Shown here: positions 1 through 7,372 of the stretch, one piece after another
How positions within the stretch are numbered: position 1 is the stretch's first letter
Layout: each line of letters starts with the position of its first letter
Source of the DNA: Firmicutes bacterium UBA4845
GTDB lineage: Bacteria > Bacillota > Clostridia > Tissierellales > Sedimentibacteraceae
Length of the DNA stretch: 39,928 nucleotides
Assembly: GCA_002399975.1 (NCBI GenBank)
Contig: DHER01000080.1
Location: 1 to 39,928, forward strand
Direction: 5' to 3'
Made by a program: the position numbers and the translations under genes
Notes under the pieces: model-generated
What the model was told of the DNA's origin: nothing
Seen by the model: only the letters and a program-made list of their open reading frames with translations
Databases searched by the model: none

Positions 1-23
1 TTCGATTCCGCGTTTGGGCACCA
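1..23 (+). tRNA. tRNA gene, 3' end only
   Basis: The window opens inside a tRNA. Positions 1-7 read as a canonical T-loop (TTCGATT), 8-12 as the 3' strand of the T stem, 13-19 as the 3' strand of the acceptor stem (TTTGGGC), 20 as discriminator A, and 21-23 as an encoded CCA. The anticodon lies outside the window, so the amino acid cannot be named. The 5' acceptor strand should read GCCCAAA or a wobble variant. Confidence 0.8.
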
Positions 24-70
24 CACAATAAAAACAGCTTTTATTTATAGAAGCTGTTTTTATTGTGTGG
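21..70. terminator. Bidirectional terminator hairpin after the tRNA
   Basis: Positions 21-40 and 51-70 form a perfect 20-bp inverted repeat around a 10-nt loop. An A-run in the left arm and a T-run in the right arm flank the CAGCTT/AAGCTG core. It can therefore terminate the tRNA transcript on the plus strand and the exonuclease transcript arriving on the minus strand. The left arm begins with the CCA of the tRNA. Confidence 0.85.
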
Positions 71-105
71 TTTAACATGTATTTAGGCATAAAATTTGGG
101 GAAAA

Positions 106-1065
106 TTAAAATATTGAATTCATAATTTTTTTTAAAATATTTATTATGTTGTTGTAAAATATTTTGCTGTTAAATTTAACAGGAATCAAGTTCTTTTTTA
201 TACCTTCAATTGCCGTATATGTTTTAACTTTGTATTCATTATTGTTTACAAAGTAAAACTCACTGATTTTATCATCCTTGAAGAAAGACAGGAGTATGTT
301 TAATTCCATTGTCTGAGCGGCTGAATTCATGTTTAAATTAAAGTTTATACCAGGATATACATAATCGGTCATACGATCAGATATTATGCCAAATTTGCAG
401 TATAGATTGTTTTTTTTAATATTAAAATCTTTGCTGTTTATTTTAACAATCAGTCCGTTATAATATAAAACATCATCATACAAATCAAGTATGGAGTTTA
501 ATAGTTTCGGAAGATTAAATACATCCTCATAATTATGCCGCATTATTAGATATGAAAATTCTTTTCGAGGATCAATTTTATAGGCTTTATATAAAACAGC
601 CACATCTTTTCCACTTATGCAGTCATTCCGTTTAATGTTAAAATATTCTTCTACAGATTTTAATTTAAGATTTTCTATTTGTATTTTATTTTTTAAATGT
701 CTCAGCCAGTTATATAAATCAATTTTTACAAAGGAATCGAAATCAAAGTTTATGCAGTGTTTTTGAAATTTGTATGCTAAAAATGGAATATCAAAACTAT
801 TTCCGTTGTAGGTTATTACATATTTTTTTTGATTTATTAAATCTTTCAGGTACTTTAAAGCTTCTAGCTCGTCCATTTTATATTCACAAAAAACTTGGTG
901 TATTTTATAACATCCATTTTCATAAAGCATAGCTGTTATAGAAATTATGTCTGAATAGATTTTTGATAATCCAGTTGTTTCTATATCTATAAAAAAAGCT
1001 TTCTTTAATAAATTGTCTAAATTGTTGTTACTTTCAATATTTACTATGTTGCAGTCGGTAATCAT
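106..1065 (-). CDS. RNase H-like / DnaQ-fold exonuclease (YprB-type)
   Basis: This 319-residue protein has the three exonuclease motifs of the DEDD superfamily. They are DIETTG at residues 27-32 (Asp27, Glu29), YNGNSFD at 87-93 (Asp93), and HNYED at 178-182 (Asp182). The spacing and the lysine/leucine-rich segment between motifs II and III resemble the YprB ribonuclease H-like domain (PF13482). The family is predicted to cut nucleic acids 3'-5' with two metal ions; the substrate is not known. About 110 residues follow the domain with no recognised motif. The start is supported by AAAGGAGA six bases upstream of the ATG. The gene is divergent from comEC with only 28 bases between the coding regions, and it ends at the shared terminator at 21-70. 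The DEDD fold is fairly sure; the exact function is open. Confidence 0.7.
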   Translation of the reverse strand: MITDCNIVNIESNNNLDNLLKKAFFIDIETTGLSKIYSDIISITAMLYENGCYKIHQVFCEYKMDELEALKYLKDLINQKKYVITYNGNSFDIPFLAYKFQKHCINFDFDSFVKIDLYNWLRHLKNKIQIENLKLKSVEEYFNIKRNDCISGKDVAVLYKAYKIDPRKEFSYLIMRHNYEDVFNLPKLLNSILDLYDDVLYYNGLIVKINSKDFNIKKNNLYCKFGIISDRMTDYVYPGINFNLNMNSAAQTMELNILLSFFKDDKISEFYFVNNNEYKVKTYTAIEGIKKNLIPVKFNSKIFYNNIINILKKIMNSIF

Positions 1066-1093
1066 GCTATCTCCTTTGTTTGTACGAAAATAA

Positions 1094-3490
1094 TTGATTT
1101 GCTACCTAATATTTGGTAAAATGATATGGGTGTATGTTATGTATATTTTAATTTCTATTTTTACGGCTTATGCAATAGGAATAATATCTTATGAATATGG
1201 ATTTTTCAGTATTTTGTTTTTTGCTGCTCTTGTTTTGCTAATTTATAATTCTCTGGTTACAAGACATTTCATATACAACTGTGTGATTATTATGTTTTTA
1301 CTTTTAGCCTTTATTAATTGCAATTATAATTCAGATTTTGTTTTAAAACAATACACTAATGAAGAAACTAATATCACAGCTAAAATTAAAACCCGTAAAA
1401 AAGCAAATTCTGATTCTCAGTTTATAGGCTTCAATGCTTCTGTTATGAGCATAAACAACCGGGTTTTAAACGTTGAAGAGAATACAATAATCTATTTTAA
1501 AAAAAATTGCAGCTTGGAAGAAAACAGCATTGTACAGTTTAAAGGAAGTGTTTCAGATGGTAATTTCAGTAAAAATAAAATGCTTTTTAATTATGATAAT
1601 TATTTAAGAACTAAAAAAATCGGAGCCGTTGTTTTTGCAGAAGATAATCTCCATATTATCAAAGAAAGTTATTCTTTGTTAAATAAAATATCTATCAAAT
1701 TCAGAAATTATGTGGAAAATACTTTTTATAATTCCTTAAGCAAAGAAAATGCAGATGTTATTTTGTCCATAATATTAGGAGATGTGGATTATTTAGATGA
1801 GAATCTTTACGATAATATAAAGGTAATGGGGTTAGCACATATTTTTGCTGTTTCAGGATCTCATATAGTTCTCATGTATGGTGTTTTATTGAGGATATTC
1901 AATTTTTTTTGCTTAGGACGAAGGACAAGCTGGATAATATCATGGGCATTGATTTGGTTTTATGGGTTTTTAATTGGGTTCCCTTTAACTGTAATGAGGG
2001 CTCTTGTTATGTTTACACTTTTGTTCGGTGCGGAGGTCTTGTATCGAAAGTACAGTTCTTTGAATTCAATAGGGTTGGCGGCCTTGATCTTAACTATTTA
2101 TAATCCTTATTGGCTTTTTGACGCCGGTTTTTTACTGTCATTTTCTGCCGCTCTCAGCATGATAATTTATAATAAATATGTTGCTAAAAATATTTTTATC
2201 TGCAATACAATTTTAAAGACATTATATTTGTATTTATTCTTACAGCTTTTTACACTGCCTGTAATAGCATATTATTTTAATTACGTGCCTGTTATGGGTA
2301 TTTTATATAATCTGGTGCTTTTAAATATATTTACCGTAATTTTGATTTACGGCTTTGCTCTTTTAATTTTAAACGGATTTATTACAGCTCTGCTTTCTGT
2401 TCCATTTAAAATATTTGATCATATATTATACAGTTTGAGAGCCATTGTAAACTTTACGGAGAAATTTGCGTTTAACGGTATAAGTGTTCCGTCAATGTCT
2501 GCAGCAGAAATTATGTTTTTTTATTTTATGCTTGCTTTTGTGCTATACTTATACAATAAGAAAAACTCGGTTGTTAAAAATTACGGATTAACTGTTTTAA
2601 CCAGTTTTTTAATTTTGAATTTTATAATTTGTCCTGTTTTTGACAGCAGCTTTTACTTTAACGTTGTAGATGCGGGACAAGGAATGTTTTCTACAGTTAA
2701 ATACAGGGATACGAATTTAATTATTGACTGCGGCAGCACAAGCAGCAGCGGATTCGGAGCATATACGGCTGTGCCGTATATGCTTAAGCATGGAGTTTTT
2801 AATTTAGACGGAGTATTTATAAGCCACTGGGATAGTGATCATTATTCAGGATTAACTGAGCTTATAAACAGCAGAATTAATGTAAAAAAATTTTTTTCTT
2901 CTGTAGATAATGAAGAAATAGAAGAAAAAATCACCATACTAAATAACGGAATGCAATATAAACTTGATGATTACTTCAAAATTGATATATTATGGCCTGA
3001 TGAAAATTATTATTCAGATAGTCCAAACAATTCTTCGCTTGTAATACTGCTGAGCTTTAATGGGAAGAGCATTCTGCTCCCGGGAGATATTGAGAAAGAG
3101 GCTGAAGATATTTTAGAAAACAATTTAAAGCATTCGGACATACTTGTTGTTCCTCATCACGGAAGCAAGACATCTTCAACAGCCGGTTTCGTTGAAAAGG
3201 TAAAACCGGATATTGCCGTCATGAGCTATGGCAAAAACAGTTATGGTATTCCTTCAGATGAAGTAATAAAGCGTTATGAAGATGAAAAGAGTTTGGTATT
3301 ATCTACATTTAATCAAGGTGAAATAAATTTTATTTTAAAAGGTGATAAAATATATTATAATACATATACGTGTGAAAAATCAAAAAATTATAATGAACTA
3401 TATTTCAGCTGGTTAATTCCGAATTTGATGAATTTTTGTTTTCTGCTGATTTGGATCGTTAAGAGCAAGGGGGAACGCTATGAGCTATAA
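1094..3490 (+). CDS. comEC: ComEC/Rec2 DNA-uptake channel protein
   Basis: This polytopic membrane protein of about 798 residues has the three-part layout of ComEC. There is a DUF4131-like N-terminal region (about 25-190), a competence-domain block of many membrane helices (about 210-490) with the family stretch GLAHIFAVSGSH, and a C-terminal metallo-beta-lactamase-like domain (about 520-775). The last shows VVDAGQG, HWDSDH (about 577-583), LPGDIE and PHHGS (about 687-691). ComEC carries single-stranded DNA across the membrane during transformation. The C-terminal domain keeps metal-ligand positions, so it may be an active nuclease. The start is uncertain: the TTG at 1094 gives the longest frame, but ATG codons at 1121 and 1139 are possible and none has a clear ribosome binding site. 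The end overlaps holA by 11 bases, as in other Firmicutes where the two genes are linked. Confidence 0.9.
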   Translation: MICYLIFGKMIWVYVMYILISIFTAYAIGIISYEYGFFSILFFAALVLLIYNSLVTRHFIYNCVIIMFLLLAFINCNYNSDFVLKQYTNEETNITAKIKTRKKANSDSQFIGFNASVMSINNRVLNVEENTIIYFKKNCSLEENSIVQFKGSVSDGNFSKNKMLFNYDNYLRTKKIGAVVFAEDNLHIIKESYSLLNKISIKFRNYVENTFYNSLSKENADVILSIILGDVDYLDENLYDNIKVMGLAHIFAVSGSHIVLMYGVLLRIFNFFCLGRRTSWIISWALIWFYGFLIGFPLTVMRALVMFTLLFGAEVLYRKYSSLNSIGLAALILTIYNPYWLFDAGFLLSFSAALSMIIYNKYVAKNIFICNTILKTLYLYLFLQLFTLPVIAYYFNYVPVMGILYNLVLLNIFTVILIYGFALLILNGFITALLSVPFKIFDHILYSLRAIVNFTEKFAFNGISVPSMSAAEIMFFYFMLAFVLYLYNKKNSVVKNYGLTVLTSFLILNFIICPVFDSSFYFNVVDAGQGMFSTVKYRDTNLIIDCGSTSSSGFGAYTAVPYMLKHGVFNLDGVFISHWDSDHYSGLTELINSRINVKKFFSSVDNEEIEEKITILNNGMQYKLDDYFKIDILWPDENYYSDSPNNSSLVILLSFNGKSILLPGDIEKEAEDILENNLKHSDILVVPHHGSKTSSTAGFVEKVKPDIAVMSYGKNSYGIPSDEVIKRYEDEKSLVLSTFNQGEINFILKGDKIYYNTYTCEKSKNYNELYFSWLIPNLMNFCFLLIWIVKSKGERYEL

Positions 3491-4511
3491 AAATGCAATA
3501 GATATGATTAAAAAAGATAAGGTTCCTAATTCCATTATATTTTGCGGAACGGAAGAATATTATATAGACTGCGCAGTTGATAATATAAAGGAAAAATACG
3601 TTGAAGATGACTATGAAACTATGAATTACATGGCATTTGAAAAAATTGAAAACAACTTTGATGATTTTTTTGAATTTGTTTCTACATTTCCATTTATGTC
3701 TGAAAAAAAGGTATGTGTGGTAAAGGATGCGGCATTTTTAACTTCTGCCGGCAGTTTGAATAAAAATTATGAGGATAAGCTATTAAATATAATGGACGGA
3801 AATGAAGACTGTATAATAATATTTCTAATAAAAGGTAGAAAGTTTGATTCAAGGAAAAAATTAGTTAAAAGATTAAAAAAAGAAAATGCTGCTATAGAGA
3901 TTAACAAATTAAATGAAATAGAGTTGTCTAAATATATTGTAAATAAATTTAAAAACCATAATTTGGTCATCAACCTTAGCGATGCAGATTATATAGCTAA
4001 CAACTCAGGATACTTGGAATATGAAAGTACAATAAGCTTATACCATGTTAATAATGAAATAGAAAAAATAGCAGCATATAAATTAAGTTCGAATAATATT
4101 TCATTTGAAGATATAGACGCACTTCTTATAAAGTCAGTTGAAAGTAACATATTCAAACTTGTGGATTGTATTTGTGAAGGAAACAAGAAAAAGGCATTTG
4201 AAATATTGGATGAAATGCTGCTGAACAAAATGCCGGAACCGTACATTATTCACATGATTTCAAGGCAGTACAGAATGCTTTATCAGTATGTAATTTTAAA
4301 TAAGAAAGGATATACTTTCAATGAAATTATGCGCAAAATGAAGATAAAAAAATTTGTGGCAGCAAAACTTTCCAGACAAGCAAGAAGTTTGAATCTTGAA
4401 AAAATACAATATTATATGGAAGAACTTCTTGATATGGACAGAAAGATCAAGACAGGGGAAATTGACAGCCGTATAGGCCTTGAATTAATCACAAATGGAA
4501 TAATAAAATAA
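3480..4511 (+). CDS. holA: DNA polymerase III delta subunit
   Basis: This 343-residue protein is the clamp-loader delta subunit, which opens the beta sliding clamp during DNA replication. The N-terminal region has the family pattern SIIFCGTEEYYID (about 18-30) in the position of a degenerate nucleotide site, then VCVVKDA and IIIFLIKGRKFDSRKKLVKRL. The C-terminal helical collar carries MISRQYRMLYQY and DRKIKTGEIDSRIGLE, which are typical of HolA. Length is usual for the family (about 330-345). The start ATG lies within the end of comEC, behind AAGGGGG, so the two genes are probably translationally coupled. The comEC-holA-(rpsT) order matches Bacillus subtilis. A rho-independent terminator follows directly. 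Confidence 0.93.
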   Translation: MSYKNAIDMIKKDKVPNSIIFCGTEEYYIDCAVDNIKEKYVEDDYETMNYMAFEKIENNFDDFFEFVSTFPFMSEKKVCVVKDAAFLTSAGSLNKNYEDKLLNIMDGNEDCIIIFLIKGRKFDSRKKLVKRLKKENAAIEINKLNEIELSKYIVNKFKNHNLVINLSDADYIANNSGYLEYESTISLYHVNNEIEKIAAYKLSSNNISFEDIDALLIKSVESNIFKLVDCICEGNKKKAFEILDEMLLNKMPEPYIIHMISRQYRMLYQYVILNKKGYTFNEIMRKMKIKKFVAAKLSRQARSLNLEKIQYYMEELLDMDRKIKTGEIDSRIGLELITNGIIK

Positions 4512-4535
4512 AAAACCGGTTTAACCGGTTTTTGT
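4511..4535 (+). terminator. Terminator after holA
   Basis: AAAACCGG and CCGGTTTTT arms overlap the end of holA and are separated by a 3-5 nt loop, ending in a T-run. The A-rich left side means it may also act on minus-strand transcripts from rpsT. Confidence 0.8.
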
Positions 4536-4541
4536 TTCCTG

Positions 4542-4593
4542 AGATTCATCAACTAACACCACATTTATGTCTATGAGGTTAGTTGATGAATCT
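4542..4593. repeat. 16-bp perfect inverted repeat between holA and rpsT
   Basis: Positions 4542-4557 and 4578-4593 are exact reverse complements (AGATTCATCAACTAAC and its partner) around a 20-nt loop. There is no T-run on either side, so it is not a standard terminator. It sits in the 3' untranslated region of rpsT and may protect or process that mRNA, or be a remnant of a small element. Confidence 0.7.
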
Positions 4594-4614
4594 TACGGAT
4601 ATATGACGGTGCGT

Positions 4615-4634
4615 GCAGCCTGTAATTAGGCTGC
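4615..4634 (-). other. Hairpin spanning the rpsT stop codon
   Basis: A 7-bp perfect stem (GCAGCCT / AGGCTGC) with a 6-nt loop covers the rpsT stop codon, which falls in and beside the loop. Its core, 4618-4631, differs by one base from the 14-nt core at 4926-4939 in the rpsT leader. Confidence 0.6.
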
Positions 4635-4892
4635 TGCTTTGTTTAATTTATGAGATAATCTGCTAACCTTTCTTGCTGCTGCATTTTTATGGATAGTATT
4701 TTTTGCAGCTGCTTGATATAATTTCTTCTCACAGATCCTTAACAATTCTTTAGCTTTTTCATAATCATTTTCTGCTAAAGCTGCTTCAAATTTTCTTATA
4801 TATGTTTTGATTTCAGATTTTCTTCTCTTGTTAGATTCGGTTTTCTTATTTATAACTAAAATTCTTTTTTTTGCAGACTTAATGTTTGCCAA
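4626..4892 (-). CDS. rpsT: 30S ribosomal protein S20
   Basis: This 88-residue, lysine-rich, all-helical protein has the S20 signature. It begins ANIKSAKKRI, continues with NKRRKSEIKTYIRKFEAAL, and ends KNTIHKNAAARKVSRLSHKLNK. S20 binds 16S rRNA in the body of the small subunit. I place the start at the TTG at 4892, eight bases after the perfect AGGAGG. The in-frame GTG at 4901 overlaps that ribosome binding site and would add MKR before the conserved Ala-Asn-Ile start. A UUG start is also known for Escherichia coli rpsT, where it takes part in autoregulation. The gene runs opposite to holA and gpr, as in Bacillus. It has its own promoter, a structured leader and a hairpin at the stop codon. 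Confidence 0.95.
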   Translation of the reverse strand: MANIKSAKKRILVINKKTESNKRRKSEIKTYIRKFEAALAENDYEKAKELLRICEKKLYQAAAKNTIHKNAAARKVSRLSHKLNKAAA

Positions 4893-4924
4893 TCTTTTCA
4901 CCTCCTTATTTAATTTTATTCAAA

Positions 4925-4952
4925 TGCCTGCAATTAGGCATTATATGCAGGC
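4925..4952 (-). promoter_or_regulatory. Structured rpsT leader with two alternative hairpins
   Basis: In the mRNA sense the leader contains GCCTGCA (4952-4946) followed by TGCCTAATTGCAGGCA (4940-4925). The segment 4932-4926 (TGCAGGC) can pair with 4952-4946 in a 7-bp stem, or its AGGC part can pair with GCCT in a local 4-5 bp stem. The two pairings exclude each other. This lies 25-60 nt upstream of the start codon. A regulatory role is an inference. Confidence 0.5.
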
Positions 4953-4973
4953 AGTATTTTTGACAGCAATCCA

Positions 4974-5002
4974 ATTATACAGTTAATCAGGATAAAAATC
5001 AA
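4974..5002 (-). promoter_or_regulatory. Sigma-A-type promoter for rpsT
   Basis: Reading the minus strand, TTGATT (5002-4997), a 17-nt spacer and TATAAT (4979-4974) give a near-consensus housekeeping promoter. Transcription would start near 4967, leaving a leader of about 75 nt. Confidence 0.65.
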
Positions 5003-5150
5003 GTATAAAGAATAAAAAAATGAAAAAATTCAATAATAAAATTAATATGTAAATTTTTTTCAGTAAATGTTATTAGCGGTTAGTAGTTTACAATGTCAAC
5101 GATCTGATATTTTGAAGTATTGTTTTTGTTATTATATTGAGGAGGCAATG

Positions 5151-6089
5151 ATGTATTACAGAACAGATTTGGCTTTTGAAGCGAATGAGTCCTTAGCTAA
5201 GAAAGCAGAAAGAATAAAGTTAAAGACACGAGATTATAAGCATGGAGAAATTGTGGAGCTTGAAATAACCGATAAGGACGCTGAAAAGGCTATAGGCAAA
5301 AAAATGGGAAAATATATAACATATGAAACTAATGGTTTAAAAAAGCTCAGTAGATCTTCAAGACTTGAAGTAATAAATATACTTGCAAAATCCATTAAAG
5401 ATGTATCTCATATAAAAAGAGAAAGAGTATTGGTTGTAGGACTTGGAAACAGAAATATAACTGCAGATTCCTTAGGTCCCAGGACATTGGATAAAATAAA
5501 AGTTACAAGACAGTTTTTTAAAGCCTATAACAAGGAATATGATGAAGATTATAATGAGGTTTCTATATTAGAGCCGGGTGTTCTGGGGACTACAGGAATT
5601 GAAACCATTAATACAATTGTGGGAGTAGTTGAAAAAATTAAGCCGACTCTGCTTATAATAATAGATGCATTAGCTTCACGGAAAATGAGAAGGCTTTGTT
5701 CAGTTGTGCAGATTACAGATGCAGGAATAGAGCCCGGATCGGGAATAGGTAATATGCAGGGTTCGTTGAATGAAGAAACTCTTGGAGTGAAAGTTGTTGC
5801 CATAGGTATACCTACGGTTGTAGATACTGCTACTATTGTCAATGATACCATTGAGCTTATGGAAGAAACATTGAAAGGCAAGACAGAAGATGTCGGTCAA
5901 ATAATGGGTATTTTAAGTGATTTGAAATATGATGAAAAGGGTATGTTTATCAAAGAAATTTTAAATCCCATGTATGGTGAGTCCATTGTAACGCCCAGTG
6001 AAGTAGATGAGCTTATAGGAAATTTATCTGTTATGCTGGCAGAAGCCGTCAACAAAGCAGTTCATCCCGGATATAAATTAAATTCGTAA
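5151..6089 (+). CDS. gpr: Germination protease (Gpr, spore aspartic protease)
   Basis: Gpr degrades small acid-soluble spore proteins early in germination to release amino acids and unprotect DNA. The protein aligns over its length with Bacillus Gpr: RTDLAFE at the start, GLGNRNITADSLGP, LEPGVLGTTGIET, IDALASRK, PGSGIGN, AIGIPTVVDTATI and TPSEVDELI. The two essential aspartates (Asp127 and Asp193 in Bacillus megaterium) correspond to Asp106 and Asp172 here, with the same spacing of 66. I choose the ATG at 5151, five bases after GGAGG; the ATG at 5148 would be only two bases away, and a longer in-frame reading from 5067 has no ribosome binding site. The self-processing site RTD|LA therefore leaves a propeptide of about six residues, shorter than the 15 in Bacillus. 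Length is about 312. It lies upstream of spoIIP as in Bacillus. Confidence 0.93.
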   Translation: MYYRTDLAFEANESLAKKAERIKLKTRDYKHGEIVELEITDKDAEKAIGKKMGKYITYETNGLKKLSRSSRLEVINILAKSIKDVSHIKRERVLVVGLGNRNITADSLGPRTLDKIKVTRQFFKAYNKEYDEDYNEVSILEPGVLGTTGIETINTIVGVVEKIKPTLLIIIDALASRKMRRLCSVVQITDAGIEPGSGIGNMQGSLNEETLGVKVVAIGIPTVVDTATIVNDTIELMEETLKGKTEDVGQIMGILSDLKYDEKGMFIKEILNPMYGESIVTPSEVDELIGNLSVMLAEAVNKAVHPGYKLNS

Positions 6090-6140
6090 TATAGTTGTAA
6101 AAATTAACAGTGTTATTCAGGAAACAATAAACATATAAAT

Positions 6141-6170
6141 TAATATATTAGTAATTTAAATAATATATTA
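6141..6170. promoter_or_regulatory. Paired AT palindromes upstream of spoIIP
   Basis: The self-complementary decamer TAATATATTA occurs at 6141-6150 and again at 6161-6170, with centres 20 bp apart (about two helical turns). This is 30-60 bp upstream of the spoIIP start. It could be a tandem operator or a hairpin, but in AT-rich DNA chance is a real alternative. Confidence 0.35.
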
Positions 6171-6199
6171 CATTTGAAAAAAATATGTGGAGTTGGATC

Positions 6200-7306
6200 A
6201 TGAAGAGACGAAGAAGAAATAAAGGTGGAAGAAAATTTTACATGGGAATGTCAATTTTATGCTTGTCATTGCTTTTTATAGGGTATAGCTATGTTTACAA
6301 TTTATCCGAGAAAAGAAAGTTGCAACAGGATGTTACAACAATATCTATAAATTATGACGATGACCATGAAGTAGGAGGCAAAGCAAATACCATTGACAAA
6401 ATAATGTCCTACTTTAATATTTTCTTGGAAAAAACATTTAACGAAAGCGAGGATACAAGCAGATTAATTGAAAATGACAGTCAGAAAAATGGAGAAGTCT
6501 TCAAAACAATCAGCAGTGAAGATAACGTGGCATCAAAGACATTAAAAGAAGACAAATCTCAGGCTGAAGATGAGGCGGTATACTTAGCAGACCGCAAGGA
6601 AGATTTCTTCAGGGTAGTAGAATCTCCAACATACAGAAGCAGCGTTCCCCGCAATGTAGATATAGATGCTGCTTCTGTTAATGAAAAGTTAAACATTGTA
6701 TTTTATCACACTCATGGCACTGAATCATATCTTCCCCACAAAGAAGGAAATTTCAGGACTCAGGATGAACGGTACAATGTTATGGGGCTTGGAGGCAAAA
6801 TTGCGGCCAACCTTCAAGGGTACGGAATAAATGTAAGCCATTTAAAGGATTATAACGATTATCCTGACTATAATATGTCATATGCCAATTCGTGTGCTGC
6901 TGTAAAAAAAGTTTTATCTGGCAGCAAGAAAAATTTATTGATAGATATTCACCGGGACGGTGCTGACGAAAATTCAGCTTACGAAAAGGTGCTGTCAGAT
7001 GTGAAGTCTTTGGAGATTAACGGCAAAACAGCAGCTACCTGCACTCTTGTCATAGGGGACAAGAATGAAGATTTTGACGTTTTAAATCAACATGCTCATG
7101 CTTTGTTTGATTTGGCGCAAAAAAAGTATCCGGGGCTTTTCAGAGATATAATAGTAAGACCAGGAGCGTATTTTAATCAGTTTCTTTCAGATTATTCGTT
7201 TTTAATAGAAATAGGAAGTTCATTAAATAATATAGATGAGGTAAATTATTCAGCTGAACTGTTATCCGAAGTTTTAGCAGAGTATATTAATGAAATTAGT
7301 AAATAA
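6200..7306 (+). CDS. spoIIP: Stage II sporulation protein P (SpoIIP)
   Basis: SpoIIP is the membrane-anchored amidase and endopeptidase that, with SpoIID and SpoIIM, thins septal peptidoglycan during engulfment of the forespore. The protein has a basic N-terminus (KRRRRNKGGRK), one membrane helix (about 15-33), a variable acidic linker (about 40-150) and the C-terminal SpoIIP amidase domain (about 155-368). Zinc-ligand and catalytic candidates are visible in HTHGTES (170-176), DIHRDG (His251) and EIGSSLN (Glu337). I prefer the ATG at 6200, which has GGAG eight bases upstream, to the ATG at 6185, which has none; this gives 368 residues. It follows gpr as in Bacillus subtilis. No clear sigma-E promoter was found by eye. 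Confidence 0.92.
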   Translation: MKRRRRNKGGRKFYMGMSILCLSLLFIGYSYVYNLSEKRKLQQDVTTISINYDDDHEVGGKANTIDKIMSYFNIFLEKTFNESEDTSRLIENDSQKNGEVFKTISSEDNVASKTLKEDKSQAEDEAVYLADRKEDFFRVVESPTYRSSVPRNVDIDAASVNEKLNIVFYHTHGTESYLPHKEGNFRTQDERYNVMGLGGKIAANLQGYGINVSHLKDYNDYPDYNMSYANSCAAVKKVLSGSKKNLLIDIHRDGADENSAYEKVLSDVKSLEINGKTAATCTLVIGDKNEDFDVLNQHAHALFDLAQKKYPGLFRDIIVRPGAYFNQFLSDYSFLIEIGSSLNNIDEVNYSAELLSEVLAEYINEISK

Positions 7307-7310
7307 TCCT

Positions 7311-7338
7311 TTTACATACACATAAACTTTGATATAAT
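7311..7338 (+). promoter_or_regulatory. Promoter for lepA-lemA-TPM operon
   Basis: TTTACA (7311-7316), a 16-nt spacer and a perfect TATAAT (7333-7338) lie just after the spoIIP stop, about 35 bp ahead of lepA. Confidence 0.7.
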
Positions 7339-7372
7339 ACCCTATATCCGGATAAGTAGGGAGGAAACATTT

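Noticed and set aside
5549..5881. 110-codon minus-strand frame inside gpr
   Set aside because: It lies wholly within the well-conserved gpr coding region in a mirrored frame and has no ribosome binding site.
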